Origin: an uncultured Oscillospiraceae bacterium
GTDB taxonomy: Bacteria > Bacillota > Clostridia > Oscillospirales > Ruminococcaceae
Direction of reading: 5' to 3'
Assembly (NCBI GenBank): GCA_910577365.1
Contig: CAJTMU010000011.1
Coordinates: 1 to 54,341, forward strand
Length of the DNA stretch: 54,341 bases
Below, piece after piece: positions 31,794-40,313 of this stretch. Under the pieces are notes generated by a model. That model made no database searches. It saw only the letters and a list, made by a program, of their open reading frames with translations, and had not been told where the DNA came from. Position 1 is the stretch's first letter. Each line of letters begins with the position of its first letter. A program made the position numbers and the translations under genes.

Positions 31794-32165
31794 TGGAAAT
31801 ACTGAAAAAAGGCGGAACTCTGCGCTTCTGGGGCGATTGGTTCGGCAAGACCCTATGATAATTTTCACCGCTCCGTAAGCGCGGAGCTTGACGGAGGCGT
31901 GCTGACCATACGCTTCGACGGCGGAGAAAAATGCGTCGTTTTCAGCCCGTCGTGAATAGTCAATGAGCCGGATATTTTCCGCGTTGAGCGCGCCGAAAAG
32001 ATCATCTGGAAATGGTATAAATACGGAGAAAAACAGACTTCCGAAACTCTGTGTAAAAGGGAGTATACCCGCGAAGGAGATACCGTTTCCGTCAAGCGCA
32101 CGGGCGAGGTCGTGTCCGACCAAAAAAACGTTGACGCGGACAAATGCGCGTTGGAATTATGCTGA
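31794..32165 (+). pseudogene. Frameshifted hypothetical gene
   Basis: The frame from ATG 31794 reads MEILKKGGTLRFWGDWFGKTL and stops. In another frame, reading continues naturally as DNFHRSVSAELDGGVLTIRF, then ends at TGA 31954-31956 after VVFSPS, and resumes in that frame as IVNEPDIFRVERAEKIIWKW to a final CALELC stop at 32165. A frameshift near 31850 and a nonsense codon therefore break what was a protein of about 120 residues. Base and codon use match the neighbours, so decay is recent. I do not recognise a family. Confidence 0.65.
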
Positions 32166-32208
32166 ATATTATGTCAGGTCGGCAGATTTGAACTTTATCG
32201 GAGGAATT

Positions 32209-32661
32209 ATGGAAGTTATATGCGGGGTTCGAGATGATATTGACTTATGGATGAAGTTGGTTCGCGAGGTTAGTCCTGTATTTCCCGGGCTTGAAACCGA
32301 GGAAGCACTGGAGGAACATAAAAATACCGTTATGAGATTTATGGGCGAAAAGCGGGCGCTGTGCGTAAAAAAGGACGGTGAGATAGCAGGCGTTCTGCTG
32401 TTTTCGGTAAAGCATAATATGATTTGCTGTCTTGCGGTATCTCCCGCGCGCAGAAAAGAGGGCATAGCCTCCGCTCTGCTGGCGGCGGCTATGGAGCGGC
32501 TTGATACAAGCCGCGATATAACCGTGACGACGTTTCGCGAGGGCGACAAAAAGGGCGCAGCTCCGAGAGCGTTATACAAGAAATTTGGGTTTAAAGAGGG
32601 AGAACTTGTCGAAGAGTTTGGTTATCCGAATCAGGTTTTCGTGCTGTCTCCGAAAACGTAA
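32209..32661 (+). CDS. GNAT-family N-acetyltransferase
   Basis: The 150-residue protein shows the GNAT fold: a strand with IAGVLLFSVKHNMICCLAVS, the acetyl-CoA loop RRKEGIASALLAAAM (variant of RxxGxG/A), and ALYKKFGFKEGELVEEFGYP at the end. It moves an acetyl group from acetyl-CoA to an unknown amine. The ATG at 32209 is chosen because CGGAGG lies just upstream; the longer frame from 31963 runs through the pseudogene. It sits among passenger genes between DUF5682 and the vWA gene. Confidence 0.85.
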   Translation: MEVICGVRDDIDLWMKLVREVSPVFPGLETEEALEEHKNTVMRFMGEKRALCVKKDGEIAGVLLFSVKHNMICCLAVSPARRKEGIASALLAAAMERLDTSRDITVTTFREGDKKGAAPRALYKKFGFKEGELVEEFGYPNQVFVLSPKT

Positions 32662-32672
32662 CGGAGGGGAAA

Positions 32673-33134
32673 ATGAAAATCGAAAGATGTACCAAAAACG
32701 CTTTTACGGTGATAGGAAAAGAGGGTTCAACCAAGGACGGCGAGGGATTTATCGGGCGGCTCTGGGAGGAGGCTAACTCCCGCTTCGGCGAGATAGCCTG
32801 CCTTGTCAAAAAGGACGAAAGCGGGGCTATGTGCGGGATATGGGGCGCTATGTCCGATTTTTCACGCTCCTTTAAGCCGTGGAAGGATTTCAGCGAGGGG
32901 CTGTACCTTGCGGGCGCAGAGTGCAAGGACGGCGCGGAAGCCCCCGATGGCTGGGTAAAATGGGTGATTCCCGCCTATGAGTATCTTTATGTCGAGTGCG
33001 AAAGCGAGAACACTTTTTCCGATATGATACTATATCTCAAGGACAACGATATCGCGCTTGCGGGTGCTGTGCATGATTTTACCTGTCCGAGGACAGGAAA
33101 AGCATATATGTTCTTCCCGATAAAGAGGCTTTGA
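32673..33134 (+). CDS. GyrI-like small-molecule-binding protein
   Basis: The 153-residue protein resembles the GyrI-like domain of AraC effector-binding proteins: an opening KIERCTKNAFTVIGKEGSTK, a middle CGIWGAMSDFSRSF, and the end strands YEYLYVECESENTFSDMI and KAYMFFPIKRL. No DNA-binding domain is attached. Stand-alone members bind or hydrolyse hydrophobic cations. The stop overlaps the next start (TGATG), so it is coupled to the membrane protein, which hints at a joint role in sensing or export. Confidence 0.7.
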   Translation: MKIERCTKNAFTVIGKEGSTKDGEGFIGRLWEEANSRFGEIACLVKKDESGAMCGIWGAMSDFSRSFKPWKDFSEGLYLAGAECKDGAEAPDGWVKWVIPAYEYLYVECESENTFSDMILYLKDNDIALAGAVHDFTCPRTGKAYMFFPIKRL

Positions 33135-33592
33135 TGATGAAATTCTTGAATAAATATAAGGCGGGCTTTGAGATATGGGGTCTGGCGCTGTTTCTGCTTG
33201 TAATGATACCGAATTTTATTTGGTTTGGCGCTCCCGCCCCAAATGATGTGCTGAGAGCCGATTCGGTTACACCAATAACGGATATGATAGCTTCCGTTTG
33301 TCAGGTGATATTTGTCGCGGCGCTGTGCTTTATAACCCGCAAAGACCGTGAAAAATTAAAAATCAACCTTCTCACGTCAGCCGTTATCTGCTGTCTGCTG
33401 ATATATTTCGCGGGGTGGGTATTTTATTACGGCGGATATGCCGGAATGCCCGTAATAACTGCCTTGACGCTTCCGCCCTGCCTTGCGTTCGTGATGTTTG
33501 CGCTGGACAGGAAAAACTTTTTTGCGGCAATTCCCGCCGTTGTTTTTACGGTTTGCCATTGTATTTACGGGATAGTTAATTTTATTATATGA
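33134..33592 (+). CDS. Small integral membrane protein
   Basis: I do not recognise a family. The 152 residues contain about five membrane helices: around FEIWGLALFLLVMIPNF, the segment MIASVCQVIFVAALCFI, LLTSAVICCLLIYFAGWVF, ALTLPPCLAFVMFAL, and AIPAVVFTVCHCIYGIV. Two ATG codons in a row (33134, 33137) follow the previous stop, and which is used cannot be told. It is coupled to the GyrI-like gene and precedes the vWA gene by 24 bases. Confidence 0.75.
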   Translation: MMKFLNKYKAGFEIWGLALFLLVMIPNFIWFGAPAPNDVLRADSVTPITDMIASVCQVIFVAALCFITRKDREKLKINLLTSAVICCLLIYFAGWVFYYGGYAGMPVITALTLPPCLAFVMFALDRKNFFAAIPAVVFTVCHCIYGIVNFII

Positions 33593-33616
33593 CCCGTATT
33601 TTGTTAAGGAGAATTT

Positions 33617-34807
33617 ATGGAACATACACAGGAATTACAGCGCTGGCGGCTTATCCTCGGACAGGAGAGCGACAAGCGGCTTTCGGGAATGAATATGCCC
33701 GCATTGTCTGATGAGCAGGACTTAATGGATAAAGCGCTTGCGGCAATATACAACAAAAGCGAGATGGGCGGCTTCGGCAGTGGGAGCGGCGGATCGGGAG
33801 CGGGGCACGGACCTTCAAACCCGCAGATTTCCCGTTGGCTTGGCGACGTGCGTACGTTGTTTGACAAGGAGCTTGTAAAGGTTATTCAGAACGACGCCAT
33901 GAACCGCTGCGGTCTGAAGCAGCTCATTTTTGAGCCGGAGCTTCTGGAAAACACCGAGCCGGACATAAATCTTGCTTCCACAATTCTTACCCTTAAGGAA
34001 ATGATACCCAAGCGCTCCAAGGACAGCGTGCGGGCGTTTATCCGCAAGATAGTGGAGGACATAAACCGCCTTCTGGAGCAGGATATCCGCCGCGCGGTCA
34101 CCGCAGCGGTAAACAAGCGCGCTCACTCCCCGATACCGTCCGCGGCGGCTCTGGATTATAAAATGACTATCAGCCGCAATATGAAGCATTATTCTCCGAC
34201 GCTTAAGACCATAGTACCAGAGCATTTTTATTTTTTCGACCGCACTTCCACCACCGCGGCGAATAAATGGACGGTCATTCTCGACATAGACCAGAGTGGC
34301 TCGATGGGTGAATCGGTAATATATTCCTCGGTTATAAGCTGTATTCTTGCGAGCATGAGCGCCCTGAAAACGCGGATAGTCGCTTTTGACACCAATATCG
34401 TTGACCTTACCGAAAAAAGCGATGACCCTGTCGATCTGCTGTACGGATTTCAGCTCGGCGGGGGAACTGATATTGACAAATCGGTGATATACTGTCAGCA
34501 GTTTATAGAGAACCCGAAAAAGACGCTCTTTTTTCTCATTTCGGACCTTATGGAGGGCGGAAACCGCGCCGCGTTCGTCCGCAGAATGGAGGAAATGAAA
34601 GCGTCGGGCGTTACGGTGGTGTGTCTGCTGGCGCTCGCCGACAGAGGAAAGCCTTACTGCGACGAGCAGATGGCGCAGAAGCTGTCGGGATTTGGCATAC
34701 CCTGCTTCGCCTGCACCCCGCAGAAGCTTCCCGAGCTTCTGGAGCGCGTATTAAAGGGGCAAGAGCTTACCGATTTTGTGAAGTCCTTGGAGGGAAAGAA
34801 AAAATGA
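33617..34807 (+). CDS. CoxE-type vWA protein of the MoxR locus
   Basis: The 396-residue protein has a glycine-rich insert (GGFGSGSGGSGAGHG, 51-65), a helical region, and a vWA domain with an intact metal site: DQSGSMGES (D225, S227, S229), a threonine in QLGGGTDIDKS, and an aspartate in FLISDLMEGG. Helical CoxE-like N-terminal parts bind MoxR ATPases, which act on or through the vWA protein. It is the last gene of the locus, behind AAGGAG, and is followed by a terminator. The vWA is of a different subfamily from the TerY-like ones at 16863 and 52445. Confidence 0.9.
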   Translation: MEHTQELQRWRLILGQESDKRLSGMNMPALSDEQDLMDKALAAIYNKSEMGGFGSGSGGSGAGHGPSNPQISRWLGDVRTLFDKELVKVIQNDAMNRCGLKQLIFEPELLENTEPDINLASTILTLKEMIPKRSKDSVRAFIRKIVEDINRLLEQDIRRAVTAAVNKRAHSPIPSAAALDYKMTISRNMKHYSPTLKTIVPEHFYFFDRTSTTAANKWTVILDIDQSGSMGESVIYSSVISCILASMSALKTRIVAFDTNIVDLTEKSDDPVDLLYGFQLGGGTDIDKSVIYCQQFIENPKKTLFFLISDLMEGGNRAAFVRRMEEMKASGVTVVCLLALADRGKPYCDEQMAQKLSGFGIPCFACTPQKLPELLERVLKGQELTDFVKSLEGKKK

Positions 34808-34809
34808 CT

Positions 34810-34834
34810 TTGAGCGTGCCTAAAGCACGCTCAA
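34810..34834 (+). terminator. Hairpin ending the MoxR-vWA locus
   Basis: TTGAGCGTGC (34810-34819) and GCACGCTCAA (34825-34834) form a perfect 10-bp stem with a 5-base loop. From here to the secA promoter (35146) the sequence has only a short repeat fragment near 34867 and no gene. Confidence 0.75.
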
Positions 34835-35146
34835 TGCTGTATTAAGGATTGAGCCAAAGCAAATCACTTAAATTTGAATTTTCCGCACCACTTCACTCGC
34901 CTTTTACGGGTTCTGTCAGCCTCAAAATAAGTACTGTACTTATAAAGAAAATTCTTGCAGCACATTGACACGTTAGCACGTCTTTCCGCGGGCATGCATA
35001 ATGTTTTTGCAAACGCTGTTAAGCTGAAAAAGCTGTTGAAATTGCCTTTTTGTCCGAAAATTGCCGTTCCCGTCAAAAATGCTTTAAGATAAGACCGCAC
35101 ATTCCAAAAATGAGGACGTGATTTGCAAATATCGGCAAAATCACTG

Positions 35147-35175
35147 TTGACAAAGCGGGGATTTTGATGTATAAT
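35147..35175 (+). promoter_or_regulatory. Promoter of secA
   Basis: TTGACA (35147-35152) and TATAAT (35170-35175) are perfect and 17 bp apart. Confidence 0.9.
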
Positions 35176-35231
35176 ATAAGTTGAGTATTTATGTAACCCT
35201 AAACGTTTATAAAAGAAAGGGAATATATCCA

Positions 35232-37967
35232 ATGGGTATTATAAAATCAATTTTCGGAACCTATTCTTCAAGAGAACTGAAACGGATCGAGCCGATAAAG
35301 CAGGCGGTAATCAATCTGGAAGATAAATACAAGGCAATGCCTGACGCGGAGCTGAAGCAGCAAACGGGTATCCTTAAGGACAGGCTGGCGGCAGGTGAAA
35401 CGCTGGACGATATTCTGCCTGACGCGTTTGCGGTGTGCCGCGAGGCTTCGGACAGGGTTATTGGTATACGCCATTATCCCGTTCAGATAATTGGCGGTAT
35501 AGTGCTTCATCAAGGACGTATCGCGGAAATGAGAACGGGCGAGGGCAAGACGTTTGTCGCGAGCCTGCCGTCTTACCTCAATGCGCTTACCGGAAACGGA
35601 GTTCATATCGTAACGGTAAATGACTACCTCGCAAAGCGTGACAGTGAGCTTATGGCAAAGGTTCACCGCTTTCTGGGGCTTACGGTGGGACTTATCATTC
35701 ACGATATGGACAACGATCAGCGCCGCGCGGCATACGCCTGCGACATAACCTACGCTACCAACAACGAACTGGGCTTCGATTATCTGCGCGATAATATGTG
35801 CATGTATAAAAAGGACAAGGTTCAGCGCGCGCCCAATTTTGCCATTGTGGACGAGGTGGACTCCATTCTCATAGACGAGGCGAGAACCCCGCTTATTATT
35901 TCGGGACGCGGTGAGAAATCCACCGATCTTTACGAAAAGGCGGACAAGTTTGCCAAAACGCTCACCATGAACAAGGTGGTGGAGCTGGATTCCAAGGAGG
36001 ACTATGAGGATACCCTGGAGGGCGACTATATCATAGATGAAAAGGCTAAGACCTGTAACCTTCTTCCAAGCGGCGTGGCTAAGGCGGAAAATTATTTCGG
36101 CGTGGAAAACCTCATGGATCCTGACAATATTACGCTGCTGCACCACATAAATCAGGCTATCCGCGCAAACGGCATCATGAAACTGGACGTTGACTATGTT
36201 GTCAAGGACGGAGAAATAATCATTGTCGATGAGAGCACGGGACGTCTGATGTTCGGGCGGCGCTACAACGAGGGTCTGCACCAGGCTATCGAAGCCAAGG
36301 AGGGCGTTAAAGTAAACCGCGAGAGCAAGACGCTCGCGACCATCACCTTCCAGAATTTCTTCCGCTTGTATCAGAAGCTGTCGGGCATGACCGGTACTGC
36401 AATGACTGAGGAGGACGAGTTCCGTCAGATTTATTCGCTTGACGTTATCGAGATACCCACAAACAAGCCCGTTATCCGCAAGGACAATCAAGATCAAGTA
36501 TACAAAAACGTTCGCGGAAAGCTCAAAGCGGTCTGCGATCAGGTGGAGGAATGCCACAAGAAAGGTCAGCCCGTGCTTGTGGGTACGGTCACCATAGAGA
36601 AGTCGGAGCAGCTCTCCAAGCTGCTTAAAGCACGCGGGATAAAGCATGAGGTACTCAACGCGAAAAACCATGAGCGCGAGGCGGAGATAATCGCGCAGGC
36701 AGGCAAGAAGAACGCCGTTACCATCGCCACCAACATGGCGGGACGCGGTACAGATATCAAGCTGGGCGGTAATGCGGAGTATTTGGCTATCGCTGAAATG
36801 AAGCGCCTCGGATACGAGGAGAGCGTTATACAGGAGGCTACTGGCTTTGCCGATACCGATGACGAAACGGTTATTGAGGCGCGGCAGAAGTATCAGGAGC
36901 TGAACAGGAAATTTGAGGAGAAGATAAAGCCCGAGGCGGACGAAGTGCGCGAGGCAGGCGGTCTGTTCATTATTGGTACGGAGCGCCATGAGAGCCGCCG
37001 TATCGACAACCAGCTGCGCGGGCGCTCCGGTCGTCAGGGTGACCCCGGTGAGAGCCGCTTCTATATCTCGCTTGAAGACGACCTTATGAGATTGTTCGGC
37101 GGTGACAGGGTTCAGCGCTTCATGGAAACCATGAATTTTGACGAGAATATGCCCATTGAAGCGCCCTTCCTTTCGGGAACAATAGAATCTGCCCAGAAGA
37201 AAATTGAGGCACGCAACTTTGCCATACGCAAAAATGTTTTGGATTTCGACGACGTTATGTCGCAGCAGCGCACCACTATCTATTCGCAGCGCTCCAAGGT
37301 GCTTGACGGTGAGGACATCAGCGCGAACATTCAGAACATGATGATGCAAAATATTGAGGAAACGGTAAGCATGTACTGCTCCGACGCCGCTGCTGACAAC
37401 TGGAATCTGGACGGTCTGCGGGCGCATTACCTTAATCTTTTCGTTATGGATACCGATCTGCGCTACACCGCCGAGGAGCTTAACGAGATAACCAAGGAGG
37501 ACGTGGTCGATTTCATCAAGGAGCGCGCGCAGATGATCTACAAGGTGCGCGAGCAGGATATGGGCTCGCCCGCCATGCGCGAGGTGGAGCGTGTCTGCCT
37601 GCTTAAGGTGGTTGACAGGCACTGGGAGGATCATATCGACGCAATGGACGAGCTTAAGCACGGTATGTACCTGAGAAGCTACGCGCAGAGAAACCCCGTT
37701 GAGGAATACCGCTTCGAGGGCTTTGCGATGTTCGACGAGATGATAGCGGCAATTCGCGAGGAAACGGTGCGCCTTGTGCTTACGATACCCGTAAAGGTGG
37801 AACGCCCGATCCAGCGTGAGCAGGTGATGAAGCCCGATGCACCCAATGCGGGGTCGACTACTCCGTACCGTTCCGATAAAAAGGTGGGGCGCAATGACCC
37901 CTGCCCCTGCGGAAGCGGAAAGAAATACAAAAACTGCTGCGGCAAAAACGAACAAAACGAGGGTTAG
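35232..37967 (+). CDS. secA: Preprotein translocase ATPase SecA
   Basis: SecA drives proteins through SecYEG at the membrane. The 911-residue protein has Walker A in MRTGEGKTF near residue 100, DEVDSILIDEARTPLIISG near 207, the preprotein cross-linking region after it, GRGTDIKLGG and GRSGRQGDPG of the second motor fold, and a C-terminal zinc tail GRNDPCPCGSGKKYKNCCG that binds SecB or ribosomes. ATG at 35232 gives the standard MGIIKSIFG start. The next gene follows after 21 bases. A long open frame on the opposite strand is a codon-bias shadow. Confidence 0.98.
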   Translation: MGIIKSIFGTYSSRELKRIEPIKQAVINLEDKYKAMPDAELKQQTGILKDRLAAGETLDDILPDAFAVCREASDRVIGIRHYPVQIIGGIVLHQGRIAEMRTGEGKTFVASLPSYLNALTGNGVHIVTVNDYLAKRDSELMAKVHRFLGLTVGLIIHDMDNDQRRAAYACDITYATNNELGFDYLRDNMCMYKKDKVQRAPNFAIVDEVDSILIDEARTPLIISGRGEKSTDLYEKADKFAKTLTMNKVVELDSKEDYEDTLEGDYIIDEKAKTCNLLPSGVAKAENYFGVENLMDPDNITLLHHINQAIRANGIMKLDVDYVVKDGEIIIVDESTGRLMFGRRYNEGLHQAIEAKEGVKVNRESKTLATITFQNFFRLYQKLSGMTGTAMTEEDEFRQIYSLDVIEIPTNKPVIRKDNQDQVYKNVRGKLKAVCDQVEECHKKGQPVLVGTVTIEKSEQLSKLLKARGIKHEVLNAKNHEREAEIIAQAGKKNAVTIATNMAGRGTDIKLGGNAEYLAIAEMKRLGYEESVIQEATGFADTDDETVIEARQKYQELNRKFEEKIKPEADEVREAGGLFIIGTERHESRRIDNQLRGRSGRQGDPGESRFYISLEDDLMRLFGGDRVQRFMETMNFDENMPIEAPFLSGTIESAQKKIEARNFAIRKNVLDFDDVMSQQRTTIYSQRSKVLDGEDISANIQNMMMQNIEETVSMYCSDAAADNWNLDGLRAHYLNLFVMDTDLRYTAEELNEITKEDVVDFIKERAQMIYKVREQDMGSPAMREVERVCLLKVVDRHWEDHIDAMDELKHGMYLRSYAQRNPVEEYRFEGFAMFDEMIAAIREETVRLVLTIPVKVERPIQREQVMKPDAPNAGSTTPYRSDKKVGRNDPCPCGSGKKYKNCCGKNEQNEG

Positions 37968-37988
37968 AGGTTAGGCAGGAACGCAACT

Positions 37989-39170
37989 ATGATGCTTGAT
38001 GAGATAAAAAATGAGCTTACAGGTCATATAATTCCGTTCTGGAACAGTCTGAGAGACGATATGAACGGCGGCTTTAAGGGATTTATGGACAGCGCCCTTA
38101 ATGTTGACGAAAAAGGGGAAAAAGGGGTAATTCTCCATTCGAGAATACTCTGGTTTTACTCCAACGCGTATATGGAGCTTAAGGATGCTGCACTGTTGGA
38201 CAACGCGCGCCACGTCTATGAATTCCTGACGAAACGCTGTGTTGATAAGGAGTTCGGCGGTGTGTATTGGTCGATGAATTATGATGGAAGTGTCAAAGAG
38301 GATATAAAGCACACCTACTGTCAGGCGTTTTTCATCTACGCTCTGGCAAGCTACTACCGCGCAAGCGGCGATAAGGACGCACTTAAGCTGGCATATGAGG
38401 TTTTTGACCTTGTGGAGAAGTATGCGACGGACGATGTGGCATACCTTGAAAAGCTCTCCCGCGACTGGAAAACCGAGCTTGCCAACGATGAGCTGTCAGA
38501 AAACGGGCTTATGGCGGACAAGACCATGAACACCGTGCTACATCTTATGGAGGCGTACACTGAGCTGTACCTCGCCGACCGCAGCTCGCGTGTTCTGGAG
38601 CGGCTGAAGTTCCAGGTTGACGTGACCTATAACAAAATCTTCGATAAACGGGGAAGCAAGCTCCTGGTCTTTTTTGACAAAGAGCTTAACGTTATCGGCA
38701 ACGTTCACTCCTACGGGCACGATATTGAGGCGACGTGGCTTATCGACCGTGCCTGCGAGGTCATAGGCGACGCGGCTTTGACGGAAAAATTCGCGGCGAT
38801 GAACAGTGCGATAGTGGAAAATATTGCGAAAATCGCTTATGATAAGCCAAGCGGTTCGCTGCTGAACGAAAGCGACAACGGCATTGTGAACACATGGCGC
38901 ATCTGGTGGGTACAGGCTGAAAGCGTTGTGGGCTTTCTGAACGCATGGCAGAAGGGTTACGGCGGGGAAGAGTACTTCGGAATTGCTGAAAGTATTTGGA
39001 ATTACATTCGCGAAAACATTGTTGATAGCCGCGAGGGTGGAGAGTGGTTCTCGCAGGTGGACTCTGATGGAAATTATGCTGAATTTAAGCCTGCTGTTGA
39101 CCCATGGAAGTGTCCATATCACAATGGAAGAATGTGCCTTGAAGTTATAAGGAGGCTTACCGCGGGATAA
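37989..39170 (+). CDS. ce: Cellobiose 2-epimerase
   Basis: The enzyme converts cellobiose to 4-O-beta-glucosyl-mannose, and lactose to epilactose. The 393-residue protein matches the Ruminococcus albus enzyme along its length: KGVILHSRILWFYSNAYM (46-63), SENGLMADKTMN, HSYGHDIEATWL and CPYHNGRMCLEVI. The catalytic and ring-binding histidines fall at H185 (VLHLMEAY), H244 (SYGHD) and the C-terminal PYHN. It folds as an (alpha/alpha)6 barrel in the cytoplasm and feeds mannan or cellodextrin use. It follows secA by 21 bases but is otherwise isolated from sugar genes. Confidence 0.93.
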   Translation: MMLDEIKNELTGHIIPFWNSLRDDMNGGFKGFMDSALNVDEKGEKGVILHSRILWFYSNAYMELKDAALLDNARHVYEFLTKRCVDKEFGGVYWSMNYDGSVKEDIKHTYCQAFFIYALASYYRASGDKDALKLAYEVFDLVEKYATDDVAYLEKLSRDWKTELANDELSENGLMADKTMNTVLHLMEAYTELYLADRSSRVLERLKFQVDVTYNKIFDKRGSKLLVFFDKELNVIGNVHSYGHDIEATWLIDRACEVIGDAALTEKFAAMNSAIVENIAKIAYDKPSGSLLNESDNGIVNTWRIWWVQAESVVGFLNAWQKGYGGEEYFGIAESIWNYIRENIVDSREGGEWFSQVDSDGNYAEFKPAVDPWKCPYHNGRMCLEVIRRLTAG

Positions 39171-39197
39171 ACCGCGGAGGTAGAAAGGGCGGTTTTT

Positions 39198-40232
39198 ATG
39201 AAAAAGAAATGTGCCGCGATGCTGCTTGCGTTTTCGCTTTTGCTGACCTCCTGTGCGGGAAAAAGCGCGGATGAGGAAATAAAGCTGCCGATTTACGGTG
39301 CGGACGAGATCAGCTTCGAGATCGCCGAAGCGAAATATATGGATATTTCGGAAACAACTGCGCTGGGCGTTACGGTGGGTTACCCTTATTCTGTTTACCT
39401 GACGTATCCCGCGGAGGCATCTGTTACGTTTTTTGATATAACAAACGGCGATATTGTTACGGAAGGACAGATTTTGGCGCAGCTGGATTCTTCTGATCTG
39501 GATTACGAAATTAACAATCAAAAAACTGCGCTAAACGCTGCTTATAACGCATCTCTTTCGGGAGGAACAGCGGCAGCGCTTCAGTATCAGATTGAACAGT
39601 CGCGGCTTGATATGCTGCTTGCCGAAAAGGAAGCCTATACCATTCGTGCTCCGTTTGACGGGATAGTGACATCTGTCACCCGTGCTACTGAGGGAGCGAT
39701 AGTCGCAGCGGGAGATTTGTGCTGTGCGATTTCGGAGGAGAACAGGGCGTGCATTTATGTAGAGGGCGGCGAAGCGGCTAATTTTCGTTTCGGGCAGCAG
39801 GTGCAGGTAAAGCTTGATAACGTGACATATGACGCAACAGTGGTGGAAGCTCCCGATATTGCACCCGCGACAGCAACGAGCGTCAATGTGGCTATGTTTG
39901 ACTTGGGCGATGGAGTTATGGAGAAGATATGGGAAGAAAACTCTATGGCGATATCCGCTGGTTGGGCTACGGTCTATGTGACAGAGAGCAGGAAAAATGT
40001 GCTTGCAGTTCCGGATGCTGCGATTAAGTCCGTCGGTACTGACCATTATGTAACGATGGTAGACGGTGACGAGCGCTTTCGTTTAAATGTAACGATAGGA
40101 AAGCAGCTTGGCGGCTATACTGAAATTCTCAATGGAATATCCGAAGGCGATATTGTTATGGCGCAGGGAAGCGGTGTTTTTTCCTCCGCAAATGAAAACG
40201 AAGAAGAACCTGGTGACTGGAACTGGGAATAG
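39198..40232 (+). CDS. HlyD-type efflux adaptor lipoprotein
   Basis: The 344-residue protein starts with a lipoprotein signal (MKKKCAAMLLAFSLLLTSCAG, lipobox LTSC, C21). A biotinyl-lipoyl-like hairpin (NGDIVTEGQILAQLDSSDLD; IRAPFDGIVTSVTRATEGAI) encloses a short helix, followed by a barrel and a membrane-proximal domain, as in RND and MacA-type adaptors. Such proteins couple to an inner-membrane pump. No MacB or RND partner lies here; the next gene is convergent, so the partner is elsewhere. It follows the epimerase gene by 27 bases. Confidence 0.87.
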   Translation: MKKKCAAMLLAFSLLLTSCAGKSADEEIKLPIYGADEISFEIAEAKYMDISETTALGVTVGYPYSVYLTYPAEASVTFFDITNGDIVTEGQILAQLDSSDLDYEINNQKTALNAAYNASLSGGTAAALQYQIEQSRLDMLLAEKEAYTIRAPFDGIVTSVTRATEGAIVAAGDLCCAISEENRACIYVEGGEAANFRFGQQVQVKLDNVTYDATVVEAPDIAPATATSVNVAMFDLGDGVMEKIWEENSMAISAGWATVYVTESRKNVLAVPDAAIKSVGTDHYVTMVDGDERFRLNVTIGKQLGGYTEILNGISEGDIVMAQGSGVFSSANENEEEPGDWNWE

Positions 40233-40254
40233 ATTAAAACTGTGAATTAAGCAA

Positions 40255-40277
40255 CCGCCCGATTTACTCGGGCGGTC
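40255..40277 (+). terminator. Terminator between the adaptor gene and telA
   Basis: ACCGCCCGA (40255-40263) and TCGGGCGGT (40269-40277) form a 9-bp stem with a 5-base loop, followed by CTTATTTTTAT. It serves the plus-strand transcript and may also end the convergent Ter operon. Confidence 0.85.
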
Positions 40278-40313
40278 TTATTTTTATCTTATTTCAATTT
40301 AAGGGTTTCTGTA

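Noticed and set aside
31431..32123. 230-codon minus-strand frame across DUF402 and the pseudogene
   Set aside because: No domain; the plus strand shows family motifs in DUF402 and coherent broken coding in the pseudogene.
35268..37955. 895-codon open frame opposite secA
   Set aside because: It lies fully antisense to secA, has no family signal, and comes from the GC-rich codon bias of the gene on the other strand.
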